DNA from: Brevundimonas mediterranea
GTDB lineage: Bacteria; Pseudomonadota; Alphaproteobacteria; Caulobacterales; Caulobacteraceae
Reading direction: 5' to 3'
Length of the DNA stretch: 64,000 nucleotides
Assembly (NCBI RefSeq): GCF_014196125.1
Contig: NZ_JACIDA010000003.1
Coordinates: forward strand, 1 to 64,000
Position numbers and translations under genes: made by a program. A model generated the notes under the pieces. That model had not been told where the DNA came from and ran no database searches. It saw only the letters and a program-made list of their open reading frames with translations. Of this stretch, positions 24,257-33,102 are shown piece after piece (positions within the stretch are counted from its first letter, which is position 1; every line of letters starts with the position of its first letter).

Positions 24257-26488
24257 TCAGCCCGCGATCTGGCCGAAGTCCGCGACCTGGCCCATGACGT
24301 CGCGGACCTGGCCCAGCAGTTTGAGGCGGTTGTCGCGTTCGGCGGGGATGTCGGAGTTGACCAGGACGGCCTCGAAGAAGACGTCCACCGGGGTGCGCAG
24401 ACGCGCCAGGGCGGTCATGGCGGCGGCGAAATCCTCGGTCTCGAGCGCGGCTTCGACGGCGGTGCGGGCGGCGCCGACGGCGAAGGCCAGGACGGTCTCG
24501 GGCTCAGGCTGGTTCGGCAGGCCGGTCTGGACCATGCCGGTCGGCAGCGGACCCTTCTTTTCCTCGGCGCGCAGGATGTTGGAGGCGCGCTTGTAGCCGG
24601 CCAGCAGATTGGTCCCGTCGTCGGTGGCGAGGAAGGCGGCCAGGGCCTCGACCCGACGCACGATGCGGACGAGGTCGTCGTCACCCAAGGCGAAGACTGC
24701 ATCCACGAGGTCGTGACGCTGGCCTTGGTCGCGCAAAAGCACTTTTAGGCGATCGAGCATGAATGGTCGAACATCTAAGGCGGCCACCCGAAGCTTCGCC
24801 TTAAGCCGGCCAGCAAACTCGTCAGCTCGACGGTGCCCATCGGCGTCGTTAGTCCAACGTTCCAGAACAAGACCGGCCTGCTCTACCGTAACGCCTTGGC
24901 TGCGGGTGTGACTGTCACTGACCTGCCGCGCATCTCCAATCGTAATGGCGATTTCTTGGGCAGAAACAATGCGAATGATCTGTTCGGCTAAACGTTCAGC
25001 ATGATCCTCGATAAGGGAATGCAGATCCAACTTTAGACCGGCCGCTATCGCAGGTCGCTCGAACCCCAGGGCCGCTCTCCGCAGGGCAAACGGATCCTTC
25101 GACCCCGTGGGCTTTTCGTCGATGGCGAAGAAGCCGACCAGAGTGTCCAGCTTGTCGGCCAGGGCGACGGCGACCGTGACCGGGGCGGTCGGGACCGTGT
25201 CGGCAGGCCCTTGCGGCTTGTAGTGGTCGCGGACGGCGTCGGCGATGGCGTCGGAATGGCCGGCGAGACGGGCGTAATAGCCGCCCATGATCCCCTGCAG
25301 TTCCGGGAATTCGCTGACCATTCCCGACAGCAGGTCGGCCTTAGACAGGCGGGCGGCCATCTCGGCTTCATCCGCGTCGGCGCCGACCAGGGGCGCGATC
25401 TCGCGGGCAAGCGCCGCGATGCGCTCGACGCGCTCGGCCAGAGTCCCCAGTTTGGCGTGGAAGGTGACGCCGGACAGCTTGGCGTTCCAGGCGTCGAAGC
25501 CGACCTTCTGGTCCTCGTCCCAGAAGAAGCGGGCGTCGTTCAGGCGGGCGGACAGGACGCGGCTGTTGCCGGCGGCCAGGGCCTTGCCGCCGTCGGTCGC
25601 CTCGACATTGGCGACGACGAGGAAGTTGGGGGCCAGGCCTTCCTTCGAGGGATCGCGGACGGCGAAATATTTCTGGTGCACCTTCATCGACAGGCGCACG
25701 ACCTCGGGCGGCAGGGCCAGGAACTGCGGGTCCATGTCGCCCAGGATCGGGGTCGGCCATTCGGCCAGCCCCGCCACCTCGTCGAGCAGACCGTCGTCAT
25801 CGACCAGGACCAGGCCCTTGGCGGCGCAGGCGGCCTTGGCCTGATCCAGGATGCGCAGCTTGCGGTCGGCCACGTCCAGCAGGACGAAATTCTGTTCCAG
25901 CTGGGTGCGATAGTCGACGAAGTCGCTGACCTTCAGCAACTGGCCCGAGCCCATGAAACGGTGGCCCTCGGTGATCGCGTCGGACGGGATGCCGTCGATC
26001 TCGAACGGGACCACCTTGCCGTCGAACAGGCACAGGATGCGCTTGATCGGACGGACCCAGCGCAATGTGCCGGAACCCCAGCGCATCGACTTGGGCCAGG
26101 GGAAGGTGCGGATGACCTGGTCCACCGTCTCGGCGACCAGATCGGTGGTCGCCCGGCCCTTGGACGACAGGACGGCGAACAGGACGCCGTCACGCTCGGT
26201 CAGTTGATCGCGGGTCAGGCCGGTCTTGCGCAGGAAGCCTTCCAGCGCCTGTTCCGGGGCCGAGGCGCGCGGGCCCTTGACCTCTTCCTCGCGGTCGGGC
26301 GTGGCGGCGGGCAGGCCGTCGATGACCAGGGTCAGGCGGCGCGGCCCGGCGTAGGTCGTCAGCGCGTCCCAGGTCAGGCCGGCGGCCTTCAGCCGGTCGG
26401 AGACCATGCGGTCGAGGTCGCGCGCGGCGCCCTGCTGCATGCGGGCGGGGATTTCTTCGGAGAAGATTTCGAGAAGGAGTTGGGGCAT
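24257..26488 (-). CDS. glyS: Glycyl-tRNA synthetase beta subunit
   Basis: A 743-residue beta chain of the alpha2beta2 enzyme, involved in tRNA-Gly recognition and aminoacylation. The N-terminus [18 protein letters not shown] is the family signature. The sequence continues through the B3/4-like and HD-like regions (KADLLSGMVSEFPELQGIMGGYYA) to a C-terminal anticodon-binding domain. The start overlaps the glyQ stop by one base (TGATG), giving translational coupling. A segment around 24770-25080 has visibly lower GC and less typical codon use than its flanks, while the frame stays open. Normal length. Confidence 0.96.
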   Translation of the reverse strand: MPQLLLEIFSEEIPARMQQGAARDLDRMVSDRLKAAGLTWDALTTYAGPRRLTLVIDGLPAATPDREEEVKGPRASAPEQALEGFLRKTGLTRDQLTERDGVLFAVLSSKGRATTDLVAETVDQVIRTFPWPKSMRWGSGTLRWVRPIKRILCLFDGKVVPFEIDGIPSDAITEGHRFMGSGQLLKVSDFVDYRTQLEQNFVLLDVADRKLRILDQAKAACAAKGLVLVDDDGLLDEVAGLAEWPTPILGDMDPQFLALPPEVVRLSMKVHQKYFAVRDPSKEGLAPNFLVVANVEATDGGKALAAGNSRVLSARLNDARFFWDEDQKVGFDAWNAKLSGVTFHAKLGTLAERVERIAALAREIAPLVGADADEAEMAARLSKADLLSGMVSEFPELQGIMGGYYARLAGHSDAIADAVRDHYKPQGPADTVPTAPVTVAVALADKLDTLVGFFAIDEKPTGSKDPFALRRAALGFERPAIAAGLKLDLHSLIEDHAERLAEQIIRIVSAQEIAITIGDARQVSDSHTRSQGVTVEQAGLVLERWTNDADGHRRADEFAGRLKAKLRVAALDVRPFMLDRLKVLLRDQGQRHDLVDAVFALGDDDLVRIVRRVEALAAFLATDDGTNLLAGYKRASNILRAEEKKGPLPTGMVQTGLPNQPEPETVLAFAVGAARTAVEAALETEDFAAAMTALARLRTPVDVFFEAVLVNSDIPAERDNRLKLLGQVRDVMGQVADFGQIAG

Positions 26489-27381
26489 CAGGCGGTTTTC
26501 CGCTCTTGTTCAACGTAAGCGAGGGCGCAGGCTTTGCAGAGTTCGCGGATGCGGCCGATGTAGCTCTGGCGCTCGGCGACGGCGATGGCGCCGCGGGCGT
26601 CCATCAGGTTGAACAGGTGGCTGGCCTTCAGCACCTGGTCATAGGCCGGCAGGACCAGGGGCTGGTCTTGCGGGCCGCGCATGTCCAGCAGGCGCGAGAC
26701 CTCGGCCACCATATCCTCGAACCGGCGCTTCAGCCCGTCCACGTCATAGCCGTGGAAATTGGCTTCCGACTGCTGGCGCTCGTTCTCCAGGAAAACCTCG
26801 CCATAGGTCAGGCCTTCCTTGGTGAACTTCAGATCATAGACGTTGTCCACGCCCTGGACATACATGGCCAGACGCTCCAGCCCGTAGGTCAGCTCGCCCG
26901 AGACCACATCGACCTCGATGCCGCCGACGCCCTGGAAATAGGTGAACTGCGTCACCTCCATCCCGTCGCACCAGACCTCCCAGCCCAGGCCCCAGGCCCC
27001 CACGGTCGGGTTCTCCCAGTCGTCCTCGACGAAGCGGATGTCGTGCAGTTTCGGATCGATCCCGATCGCCGCCAGCGAGCCGAGATACAGTTCCTGAAGA
27101 TTGTCCGGGTTCGGTTTTAGTATCACCTGGTATTGGTAATAGTGTTGGAGACGGTTCGGGTTTTCGCCATAGCGGCCGTCGCCGGGGCGGCGGCTGGGCT
27201 GGACATAGGCGGCCTTCCACGGCTTTGAGCCGAGCGCGCGCAGGACGGTGGCGGGGTGGAGCGTGCCGGCCCCGACCTCGATGTCATAGGGCTGAAGAAT
27301 GGCGCAGCCCTGCTCGCCCCAATAGCGGTGCAGGGTCAGGATCAGATCCTGGAAGGCGAGCGGCTCGGTCGAGGTGGTCAA
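26488..27381 (-). CDS. glyQ: Glycyl-tRNA synthetase alpha subunit
   Basis: A 297-residue class II catalytic subunit. The conserved opening [33 protein letters not shown] and the block [29 protein letters not shown] are diagnostic. The start appears to be TTG 27381: no ATG or GTG lies between it and the conserved region, and the ribosome site is weak, so the start codon is the main uncertainty. It forms an operon with glyS. Confidence 0.96.
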   Translation of the reverse strand: MTTSTEPLAFQDLILTLHRYWGEQGCAILQPYDIEVGAGTLHPATVLRALGSKPWKAAYVQPSRRPGDGRYGENPNRLQHYYQYQVILKPNPDNLQELYLGSLAAIGIDPKLHDIRFVEDDWENPTVGAWGLGWEVWCDGMEVTQFTYFQGVGGIEVDVVSGELTYGLERLAMYVQGVDNVYDLKFTKEGLTYGEVFLENERQQSEANFHGYDVDGLKRRFEDMVAEVSRLLDMRGPQDQPLVLPAYDQVLKASHLFNLMDARGAIAVAERQSYIGRIRELCKACALAYVEQERKTA

Positions 27382-27466
27382 ATCGGGCTCGGGAGGGGCT
27401 GGAAAAAGGACGGCGGACCATAGGGCCCGGCGCCGCGCGCTTCAACACGCGCTGGGGATTTATGGC

Positions 27467-28339
27467 TCAGGTGGCGGCGAGCCGGGTCGCGGCGACCCAG
27501 GCGGCCGGATGGGCGGCGGACAGAGCGGCGGCGGCGGCGGTCGCGTCCGCGCTGGACCGGCACAGGCCGAAGACGGTGGCGCCCGAGCCGGACATCCGCG
27601 CCAGGGCCACGCCGGGCGTCGCCCCCACCGCACGAACCGCCTCGGCTATGGCGGGCGTCAGGGCCTCGGCGGGGGGCTGAAGATCGTTGCGCAGGCCGGC
27701 CAGCCAGTCGATGACGGCCGCTGGGCTCCAGTCGACGGGCGGCGCAGGCCGGTCGGCGGCGCGGGGCGGGCCGGCGTCATAGGCGCGGTAGACGGCCCCC
27801 GTGGGCGACGGAACGCCCGGATTGAACAGCACGGCCCACAGCGGCGGCAGGCGCGGCTCGTCGGTCAGGACGTCGCCCCGCCCCTCGGCCCAGGCGGTGC
27901 GCATCCGCAGGCACATGGGGCCGTCGGCGCCGATCACCCCCGCCACGGTCTCCAGGGCCGCATCGTCGAGGTCCAGACCCAGGGCCTGACGCGCCAGCTT
28001 CAGCGCCGCCCCCGCGTCCGACGAGCCGCCGCCCAGGCCGGCCGCGATGGGCAGGCGCTTGTCCAGCGTGACCTTCAGCAGCGGTTCGCCTGCGCCGCTC
28101 GCCTCGCCCACGGTGCGAAGGGCGCGCAGGATCAGATTGTCGGGCTCGGCCGCCAGGCCTGCGCCGAACGGGCCGGTCACGGTCAGCGACAGCCGCGCCG
28201 CCGGTTCGACCGTCACCCGGTCGCCGACATCGGCGAAGGCGACCAGGCTGGACAGCGGATGATAGCCGTCGGCGTCCACCGGGCCGACGTGCAGGAACAG
28301 ATTGATCTTGGCCGGAGCCAGGGCCGTGAGCGCGGACAT
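27467..28339 (-). CDS. ispE: 4-diphosphocytidyl-2-C-methyl-D-erythritol kinase
   Basis: A 290-residue GHMP kinase of the MEP isoprenoid pathway, phosphorylating CDP-ME at the 2-hydroxyl. The start MSALTALAPAKINLFLHV gives the family N-terminus; the ATP loop GLGGGSSDAGAALK lies near residue 95, and the C-terminal MSGSGATVFGL motif is present. The gene begins 5 bases after the TPR gene stop, so it is second in an operon with that lipoprotein-like TPR gene, an arrangement common in Caulobacterales. Length is normal. Confidence 0.95.
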   Translation of the reverse strand: MSALTALAPAKINLFLHVGPVDADGYHPLSSLVAFADVGDRVTVEPAARLSLTVTGPFGAGLAAEPDNLILRALRTVGEASGAGEPLLKVTLDKRLPIAAGLGGGSSDAGAALKLARQALGLDLDDAALETVAGVIGADGPMCLRMRTAWAEGRGDVLTDEPRLPPLWAVLFNPGVPSPTGAVYRAYDAGPPRAADRPAPPVDWSPAAVIDWLAGLRNDLQPPAEALTPAIAEAVRAVGATPGVALARMSGSGATVFGLCRSSADATAAAAALSAAHPAAWVAATRLAAT

Positions 28340-28344
28340 GAGGC

Positions 28345-30246
28345 CTAGTGCGACCCGCCGGTCGCGGGCGCCGCGTCGTCCAGGCCGTGGGCGATCTTGC
28401 GCTCGACCTCGGCCTTGCGTTCGGGCTCGGGGTCCAGGCTCAGGACGCGGTTCCACAGCCAGACCGCCTCGCGCTGGCGGCCCACCCGCCAATAGGCGTC
28501 GCCCAGGTGGTCGTTGATCTCGGGATTGGCGGGCTCCTTGTCGACCGCCTCCTCCAGGGTGACGACGGCGGTGTCGAAATAGCCCTGTTTGAACTGGGCC
28601 CAGCCCAGGGAGTCCTGGATGTTGCCGTTCTCGGGCTCCATGGCGTAGGCCTGGGCCAGAAGGCCCGCGCCCTGATCGACGCGCAGCCCCTTGTCCACCC
28701 AGAGATAGCCTAGATAGTTCAGGGTGTTGGCGTTGTTCGGATCGGCCAGATGCGCGGCCCACAGCTCGGCCTCGGCCTCGGGGATGCGGTCCAGGGATTC
28801 CAGGGCGGCGCCGCGCAGGAAATGGATCTGGGCGCCCTGGGTCGCCGTGTTCAGCAGCGGGCCGCTCAACAGGGCCAGGGCCGCCTCATACTGCTCCAGC
28901 TGCATCAGCTGGCTGGCCATGACCAGGGCGATACGGGGATCGTCAGGCTCGGCGGCCGCGGCGGCGCGCAGCTCGGTCAGGGCGGCCTGCGACTGTCCGT
29001 CCTCTTCCAGGTTCAGCGCCAGCTGGGCGCGGGCGTTGGCGTACAGCACCGGATCCTCAGGACCGACGCGCGACAGGGCGGTGCGGGCGGCGGCCTTCAG
29101 CCCGACCCGGTCCAGCACCTGGGCCAGCTGGATCTGGGTGGCGGCGTCTTCTTTCAGGTTCAGGGCCAGGCGCAGATAGACCACCGCGAACTCATTGCCG
29201 CGCTCGGCCACCGCCTGGGCCGCCGCCGTGGTCAGGGCCTGGGCCGCGCCCTGGCGGACGTCGGGCGCCGCCGGCGCGCGACCGCCGGCCTGAAGCCGCG
29301 CCAGGGCGCGGGCGGTGGCCAGGTCGACCTGCTGGCCCTGCACGGCCGCCTGATAGACGGCCAGAGCCTCGTCCCGCTTGCCGCGTCGCTCCAGGAACTC
29401 GCCATAGGGGCGGTGGAACAGGGCGCCGATGGTCGGCATGTCGGACAGGGCCTTCAACTCGCTTTCGGCCTCGGCATAGTCGCGGCGCTTCTCCAGCAGC
29501 AGGGCGCGGTTCTGGCGGGCGAAGGCCAGGGTCAGGGCGTCACCCTGGGTCGGGGGCGCGGCCAGGGCGCGGGTCCAGTCGCCGGCGGCGGCCGCGATCC
29601 AGGGCGCAACCATCAGGCCGGCGCGGCTGTGCGGCGCGGCGATGGGCCGGGCGACCAGGGCGGCGTTGGCGGCGCGGGCGTCGCCATGGACGAAGGTCTG
29701 GACGGCCGAGATCAGCCGGCCGATCTCGATGAAGGCGGGCGCGGCGTCGGCGGTCGGCGCCAGTCGGCCCGCCACGTCCAGATCGCCGCTGAGCAGGGCC
29801 GAGGTGAAGGCCTGTTCGCGCACGCGGGGCTGTTCGGGCGTCAGGGCCGCGGCCTGGGCCAGCCAATCGGCGCCCTTGGCCCCCTCGCCCGTCATCAGGG
29901 CCAGTTTGCCGGCCAGGTACAGGCCATAGGCGCTGCGGCCCTGGGCGTTCAGCGGGACCGGCGCCCAGACCTCGGGAATGGCGGGCTCGGCCGGGTCGTC
30001 GGCGATGACGATATGGGGCGGGACATCGCCCTCGGGCGTCTGGGGCGCGCCGTCTTCCGGTTCGTCCTCGAACGGCGCGGCCTCCTGAACCTGGTCCGGT
30101 TCAAGTATGACGGCGGGCGGATGGGTGTCGGACGGATTGGCGGGCGCCGAAGCGGGGCCCATGTCCTGCGCCGCCGCCCCCTGGGCCAGGGCCAGGGCGA
30201 GAACGGTCAGGGAGGCGGCGAGCAGGCGCGAACGGGAGGCGATCAT
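28345..30246 (-). CDS. Secreted tetratricopeptide-repeat protein
   Basis: A 633-residue periplasmic protein with a signal peptide (about 1-27, ALAQGAAAQ-DMG). It is followed by a Pro/Asp/Glu-rich linker to residue 95 and then a long series of helical TPR pairs. The clearest run is the last 150 residues (HLADPNNANTLNYLGYLWVDKG, AYAMEPENGNIQDSLGWAQFKQG, PEINDHLGDAYWRVGR). It acts as a protein-interaction scaffold; the partner is unknown. ATG 30246 was preferred (AAGGG seven bases upstream) over GTG 30261. It lies directly upstream of ispE in one operon. Confidence 0.88.
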   Translation of the reverse strand: MIASRSRLLAASLTVLALALAQGAAAQDMGPASAPANPSDTHPPAVILEPDQVQEAAPFEDEPEDGAPQTPEGDVPPHIVIADDPAEPAIPEVWAPVPLNAQGRSAYGLYLAGKLALMTGEGAKGADWLAQAAALTPEQPRVREQAFTSALLSGDLDVAGRLAPTADAAPAFIEIGRLISAVQTFVHGDARAANAALVARPIAAPHSRAGLMVAPWIAAAAGDWTRALAAPPTQGDALTLAFARQNRALLLEKRRDYAEAESELKALSDMPTIGALFHRPYGEFLERRGKRDEALAVYQAAVQGQQVDLATARALARLQAGGRAPAAPDVRQGAAQALTTAAAQAVAERGNEFAVVYLRLALNLKEDAATQIQLAQVLDRVGLKAAARTALSRVGPEDPVLYANARAQLALNLEEDGQSQAALTELRAAAAAEPDDPRIALVMASQLMQLEQYEAALALLSGPLLNTATQGAQIHFLRGAALESLDRIPEAEAELWAAHLADPNNANTLNYLGYLWVDKGLRVDQGAGLLAQAYAMEPENGNIQDSLGWAQFKQGYFDTAVVTLEEAVDKEPANPEINDHLGDAYWRVGRQREAVWLWNRVLSLDPEPERKAEVERKIAHGLDDAAPATGGSH

Positions 30247-30306
30247 GCCGCGACCCTTCACGGTTTCCCCTGCACCCGCAAGAGGACAGATGGTTGCTCC
30301 CCCACT

Positions 30307-30338
30307 CCGCTCATCCCGGCTTTCGCCGGGATGAGCGG
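30307..30338. terminator. Strong hairpin between ETF-QO and the TPR gene
   Basis: Perfect 14-bp arms CCGCTCATCCCGGC and GCCGGGATGAGCGG around a TTTC loop, 14 bases past the ETF-QO stop. It has no T-run, so it may be a repeat element acting as a terminator or mRNA stabiliser. Confidence 0.65.
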
Positions 30339-30351
30339 GTGAAGAGGTTCC

Positions 30352-32112
30352 TCACATGTTCGGATAGTTCGGACCGCCGCCGCCTTCGGGCGTGGTCCAG
30401 ACGATGTTCTGCGACGGATCCTTGATGTCGCAGGTTTTGCAGTGGACGCAGTTCTGGGCGTTGATGACAAAGCGCGGATCGGTCTTGGCGACCTCGTCCG
30501 CATAGACGACCTCATAGACGCCCGCCGGACAATAAAGCCGCGCCGGCTCGCCGTATTTCGGCAGGTTGACCTGGATCGGCTTGGACGGGTCCAGCAGCTT
30601 CAGGTGGGCCGGCTGGTCCTCGGCGTGGTTGGTGTTGGAGATGAAGACGGACGACAGCTTGTCGAACGACAGCTTCCCGTCCGGCTTGGGATAGGCGATG
30701 GGCTTGTGCTTGACCGCCAGTTCGGTCGAGGCGGCGTCGGTCTTGTCGTGCTTCAGCGTCGGGATCGGCGACCAGCCGCCCAGCAGGGTGCGGCACCACA
30801 TGTCGAACATGCCCAGCGCCCCGCCCAGGGTGGTGCCGAACTTCGACAGCAGGGGCTTGGCGTTCCTGACCAGGGACAGCTCCTTGTGGACCCAGCTCTT
30901 TTCGAAGGCGGTCTGGTATTCGACCAGTTCATCGCCGCCACGCCCGGCCTGGACCGCGTCATAGGCGGCGTCGGCGGCCAGCATGCCGGTCTTCATCGCA
31001 TTATGGGTGCCCTTGATCCGGGGCACGTTCACGAAGCCGGCCGAGCAGCCGATCAGGACGCCGCCGGGGAAGCTGAGCTTCGGAATCGACTGCAACCCGC
31101 CCTCGGTGATCGCCCGGGCTCCGTAGGAGATGCGCGTGCCGCCTTCCAGATGCGGGGCGATGGACGGGTGGTGCTTGAAGCGCTGGAATTCGTCGAACGG
31201 CGACAGGAAGGGGTTCTTGTAGTTCAGGTGGACGACGTAGCCGATGGCCACGTAGCGGTCGCCGAAATGGTACATGAAACTGCCGCCGCCGGTGTGCTCG
31301 TCCAGCGGCCAGCCGGTGGTGTGCTGGGCCAGGCCGGGCTGGTGCTGTTCGGCGGGCACCTGCCACAGCTCCTTCAGGCCGATGCCGTATTTCTGGGGCG
31401 ACTTGCCGTCCTGGAGCTTGTGTTTGGCGATGATGGTCTTGGCCAGGGAGCCGCGCACGCCCTCGGCGATGAAGACATATTTGCCGTGCAGTTCGATGCC
31501 CGGCTGGAAGTCTCCGGTCGGCTTGCCCTCGCGGTCGATGCCGAAGACGCCGGCGACGACGCCCTTCACCCGGCCCGTCTCTTCTTCCCAGACGACGTGG
31601 CTGGCGGCCATGCCGGGATAGACCTCGACACCCAGGGCCTCGGCCTGTTCACCCAGCCAGCGGGACACATTGCCCAGCGAGGCGATGTAGCAGCCGTGGT
31701 TGTGCATGAAGGGCGGCAGCAGGGGCATGGGAAGGGCGGCCGAACCCTGCGGGCCCAACAGCAGGAACCTGTCCTTGGTGACCGGGGTCTCCAGCGGGGC
31801 GCCGCGGTCCTTCCAGTCAGGGAAGAGTTCGTTCAACGCCTTGGGATCGATCACGGCGCCCGACAGGATGTGGCCGCCGACCTCGGCGCCCTTTTCCAGC
31901 ACGGCGACGCTGATGTCCTTGCCGTCCTTTTCCGCCCGCTGTTTCAGGCGAATGGCCGCCGACAGGCCGGCCGGGCCGCCGCCGACGATGACGACGTCAT
32001 ACTCCATCACCTCGCGCTCGACGCCCTGCAGCGCCTCCAGCGGCGGCAGATTGTCGATGATCGCTTCCTGGCGGGCGTTCTCTGCGCCGCCCTCGATGGC
32101 TTCTTCGGCCAT
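30352..32112 (-). CDS. Electron transfer flavoprotein-ubiquinone oxidoreductase
   Basis: A 586-residue membrane-associated flavoprotein that passes electrons from ETF (fatty-acid and amino-acid oxidation) to ubiquinone. FAD site: DVVIVGGGPAGLSAAIRLKQ near residue 40. Quinone-binding helices are in the middle (GGGSFMYHFGDRYVAIGYVV). The C-terminal 4Fe-4S cluster ligands are in CVHCKTCDIKDP. The start has GGGGAAGAC directly upstream. Normal length for the bacterial form. It stands alone, and the etfAB genes are not in this window. Confidence 0.95.
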   Translation of the reverse strand: MAEEAIEGGAENARQEAIIDNLPPLEALQGVEREVMEYDVVIVGGGPAGLSAAIRLKQRAEKDGKDISVAVLEKGAEVGGHILSGAVIDPKALNELFPDWKDRGAPLETPVTKDRFLLLGPQGSAALPMPLLPPFMHNHGCYIASLGNVSRWLGEQAEALGVEVYPGMAASHVVWEEETGRVKGVVAGVFGIDREGKPTGDFQPGIELHGKYVFIAEGVRGSLAKTIIAKHKLQDGKSPQKYGIGLKELWQVPAEQHQPGLAQHTTGWPLDEHTGGGSFMYHFGDRYVAIGYVVHLNYKNPFLSPFDEFQRFKHHPSIAPHLEGGTRISYGARAITEGGLQSIPKLSFPGGVLIGCSAGFVNVPRIKGTHNAMKTGMLAADAAYDAVQAGRGGDELVEYQTAFEKSWVHKELSLVRNAKPLLSKFGTTLGGALGMFDMWCRTLLGGWSPIPTLKHDKTDAASTELAVKHKPIAYPKPDGKLSFDKLSSVFISNTNHAEDQPAHLKLLDPSKPIQVNLPKYGEPARLYCPAGVYEVVYADEVAKTDPRFVINAQNCVHCKTCDIKDPSQNIVWTTPEGGGGPNYPNM

Positions 32113-32203
32113 GTCTTCCCCTGAAATCCTGCTTGTTCGTGTGGTTATGCCGTTTATCGGAAGGTGACGCGAGGGCGGTCAAGGCTTATCGGTGTGCTGA
32201 GAC

Positions 32204-33001
32204 ATGAACGCGCAACCTCACGAGATCGCTGCAATCGAAAGCCTGCTCGCCTTCTGGCGGGATGCGGGGGTGGACGCCTGCTATGGCGATGCGCCGGTCG
32301 ATCACACCCATCTGGCCCCGCCCCCCGCGCTGAAGGCGGTGCAGAAGGCCACCGCCTCGGTCGTCATGCCCCTGGCCGGACCCAGCGCCCAGGACGCCCT
32401 GGCCGAGGCGCGGCGTCTGGCGACGGGGGCCGCGACCCTGCAGGATCTGGCGGCGGCGGTGGCGGCGTTCGAGGGCTGTCCCCTGCGCGGCATGGGGGCC
32501 AGCCAGTCGGTGTTCGGGCGGGGCGATCCCAACGCCCCCGTCATGGTCATCGGCGAAGGCCCCGGCGCGGACGAGGACCGGCTGGGCCAGCCCTTCGTGG
32601 GCCGGGCCGGCAAGCTGCTGGACCGGATGCTGGCGGCGGCGGGCCTGACCGACAAGGTCTTCATCACCAACACCGTCTTCTGGCGCCCGCCCGGCAACCG
32701 CACCCCAACCCCGCAGGAACAGGCCGTGTGCGCCCCGTTCGTCGAACGCGCCTTCGCCCTGCTGCAGCCCAAGGCGGTCCTGTTGCTGGGCGCGGCGGCG
32801 GCCAAGTCGGTGCTGCAGACCGAAGATGGGATCATGAAGATGCGCGGCCAGTGGCGGGAGTGGCGGCTGGCTGAAGGGGGCATGTCCGCCCCCGCCCTGC
32901 CGACCCTGCACCCCGCCTTCCTGCTGCGTCAGCCCCAGGCCAAACGGCAGGTCTGGGCCGATCTTCTCGCACTTGCAGCAAAACTGGACGGCTCAGGTTG
33001 A
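32204..33001 (+). CDS. Uracil-DNA glycosylase family 4-like protein, incomplete cluster ligands
   Basis: A 265-residue base-excision repair protein. The active-site motif GEGPGADEDRLGQPFVGRAG (from residue 117) and the C-terminal HPAFLLRQP mark the UDG superfamily family 4 fold. A 90-residue N-terminal extension precedes it. Classic family 4 enzymes hold a 4Fe-4S cluster with C-x2-C ... C ... C. Here only Cys92 (GCPLR) and Cys176 (VCAPF) remain; the partner positions are Phe89 and Trp160 (VFWRPPGNR). The cluster may therefore be absent or differently held. This variant may be common in the group. Divergent from ETF-QO with a 91-base gap. Confidence 0.85.
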   Translation: MNAQPHEIAAIESLLAFWRDAGVDACYGDAPVDHTHLAPPPALKAVQKATASVVMPLAGPSAQDALAEARRLATGAATLQDLAAAVAAFEGCPLRGMGASQSVFGRGDPNAPVMVIGEGPGADEDRLGQPFVGRAGKLLDRMLAAAGLTDKVFITNTVFWRPPGNRTPTPQEQAVCAPFVERAFALLQPKAVLLLGAAAAKSVLQTEDGIMKMRGQWREWRLAEGGMSAPALPTLHPAFLLRQPQAKRQVWADLLALAAKLDGSG

Positions 33002-33102
33002 GGTTAGCGCCGCTTTAAGGCATGCTGGTCGTTTGACGACCAACGCCAAACGATCCCCGCCTGACGAGAACGGGCAGGGTGACGCCAACGGGGCCGCCGC
33101 CT

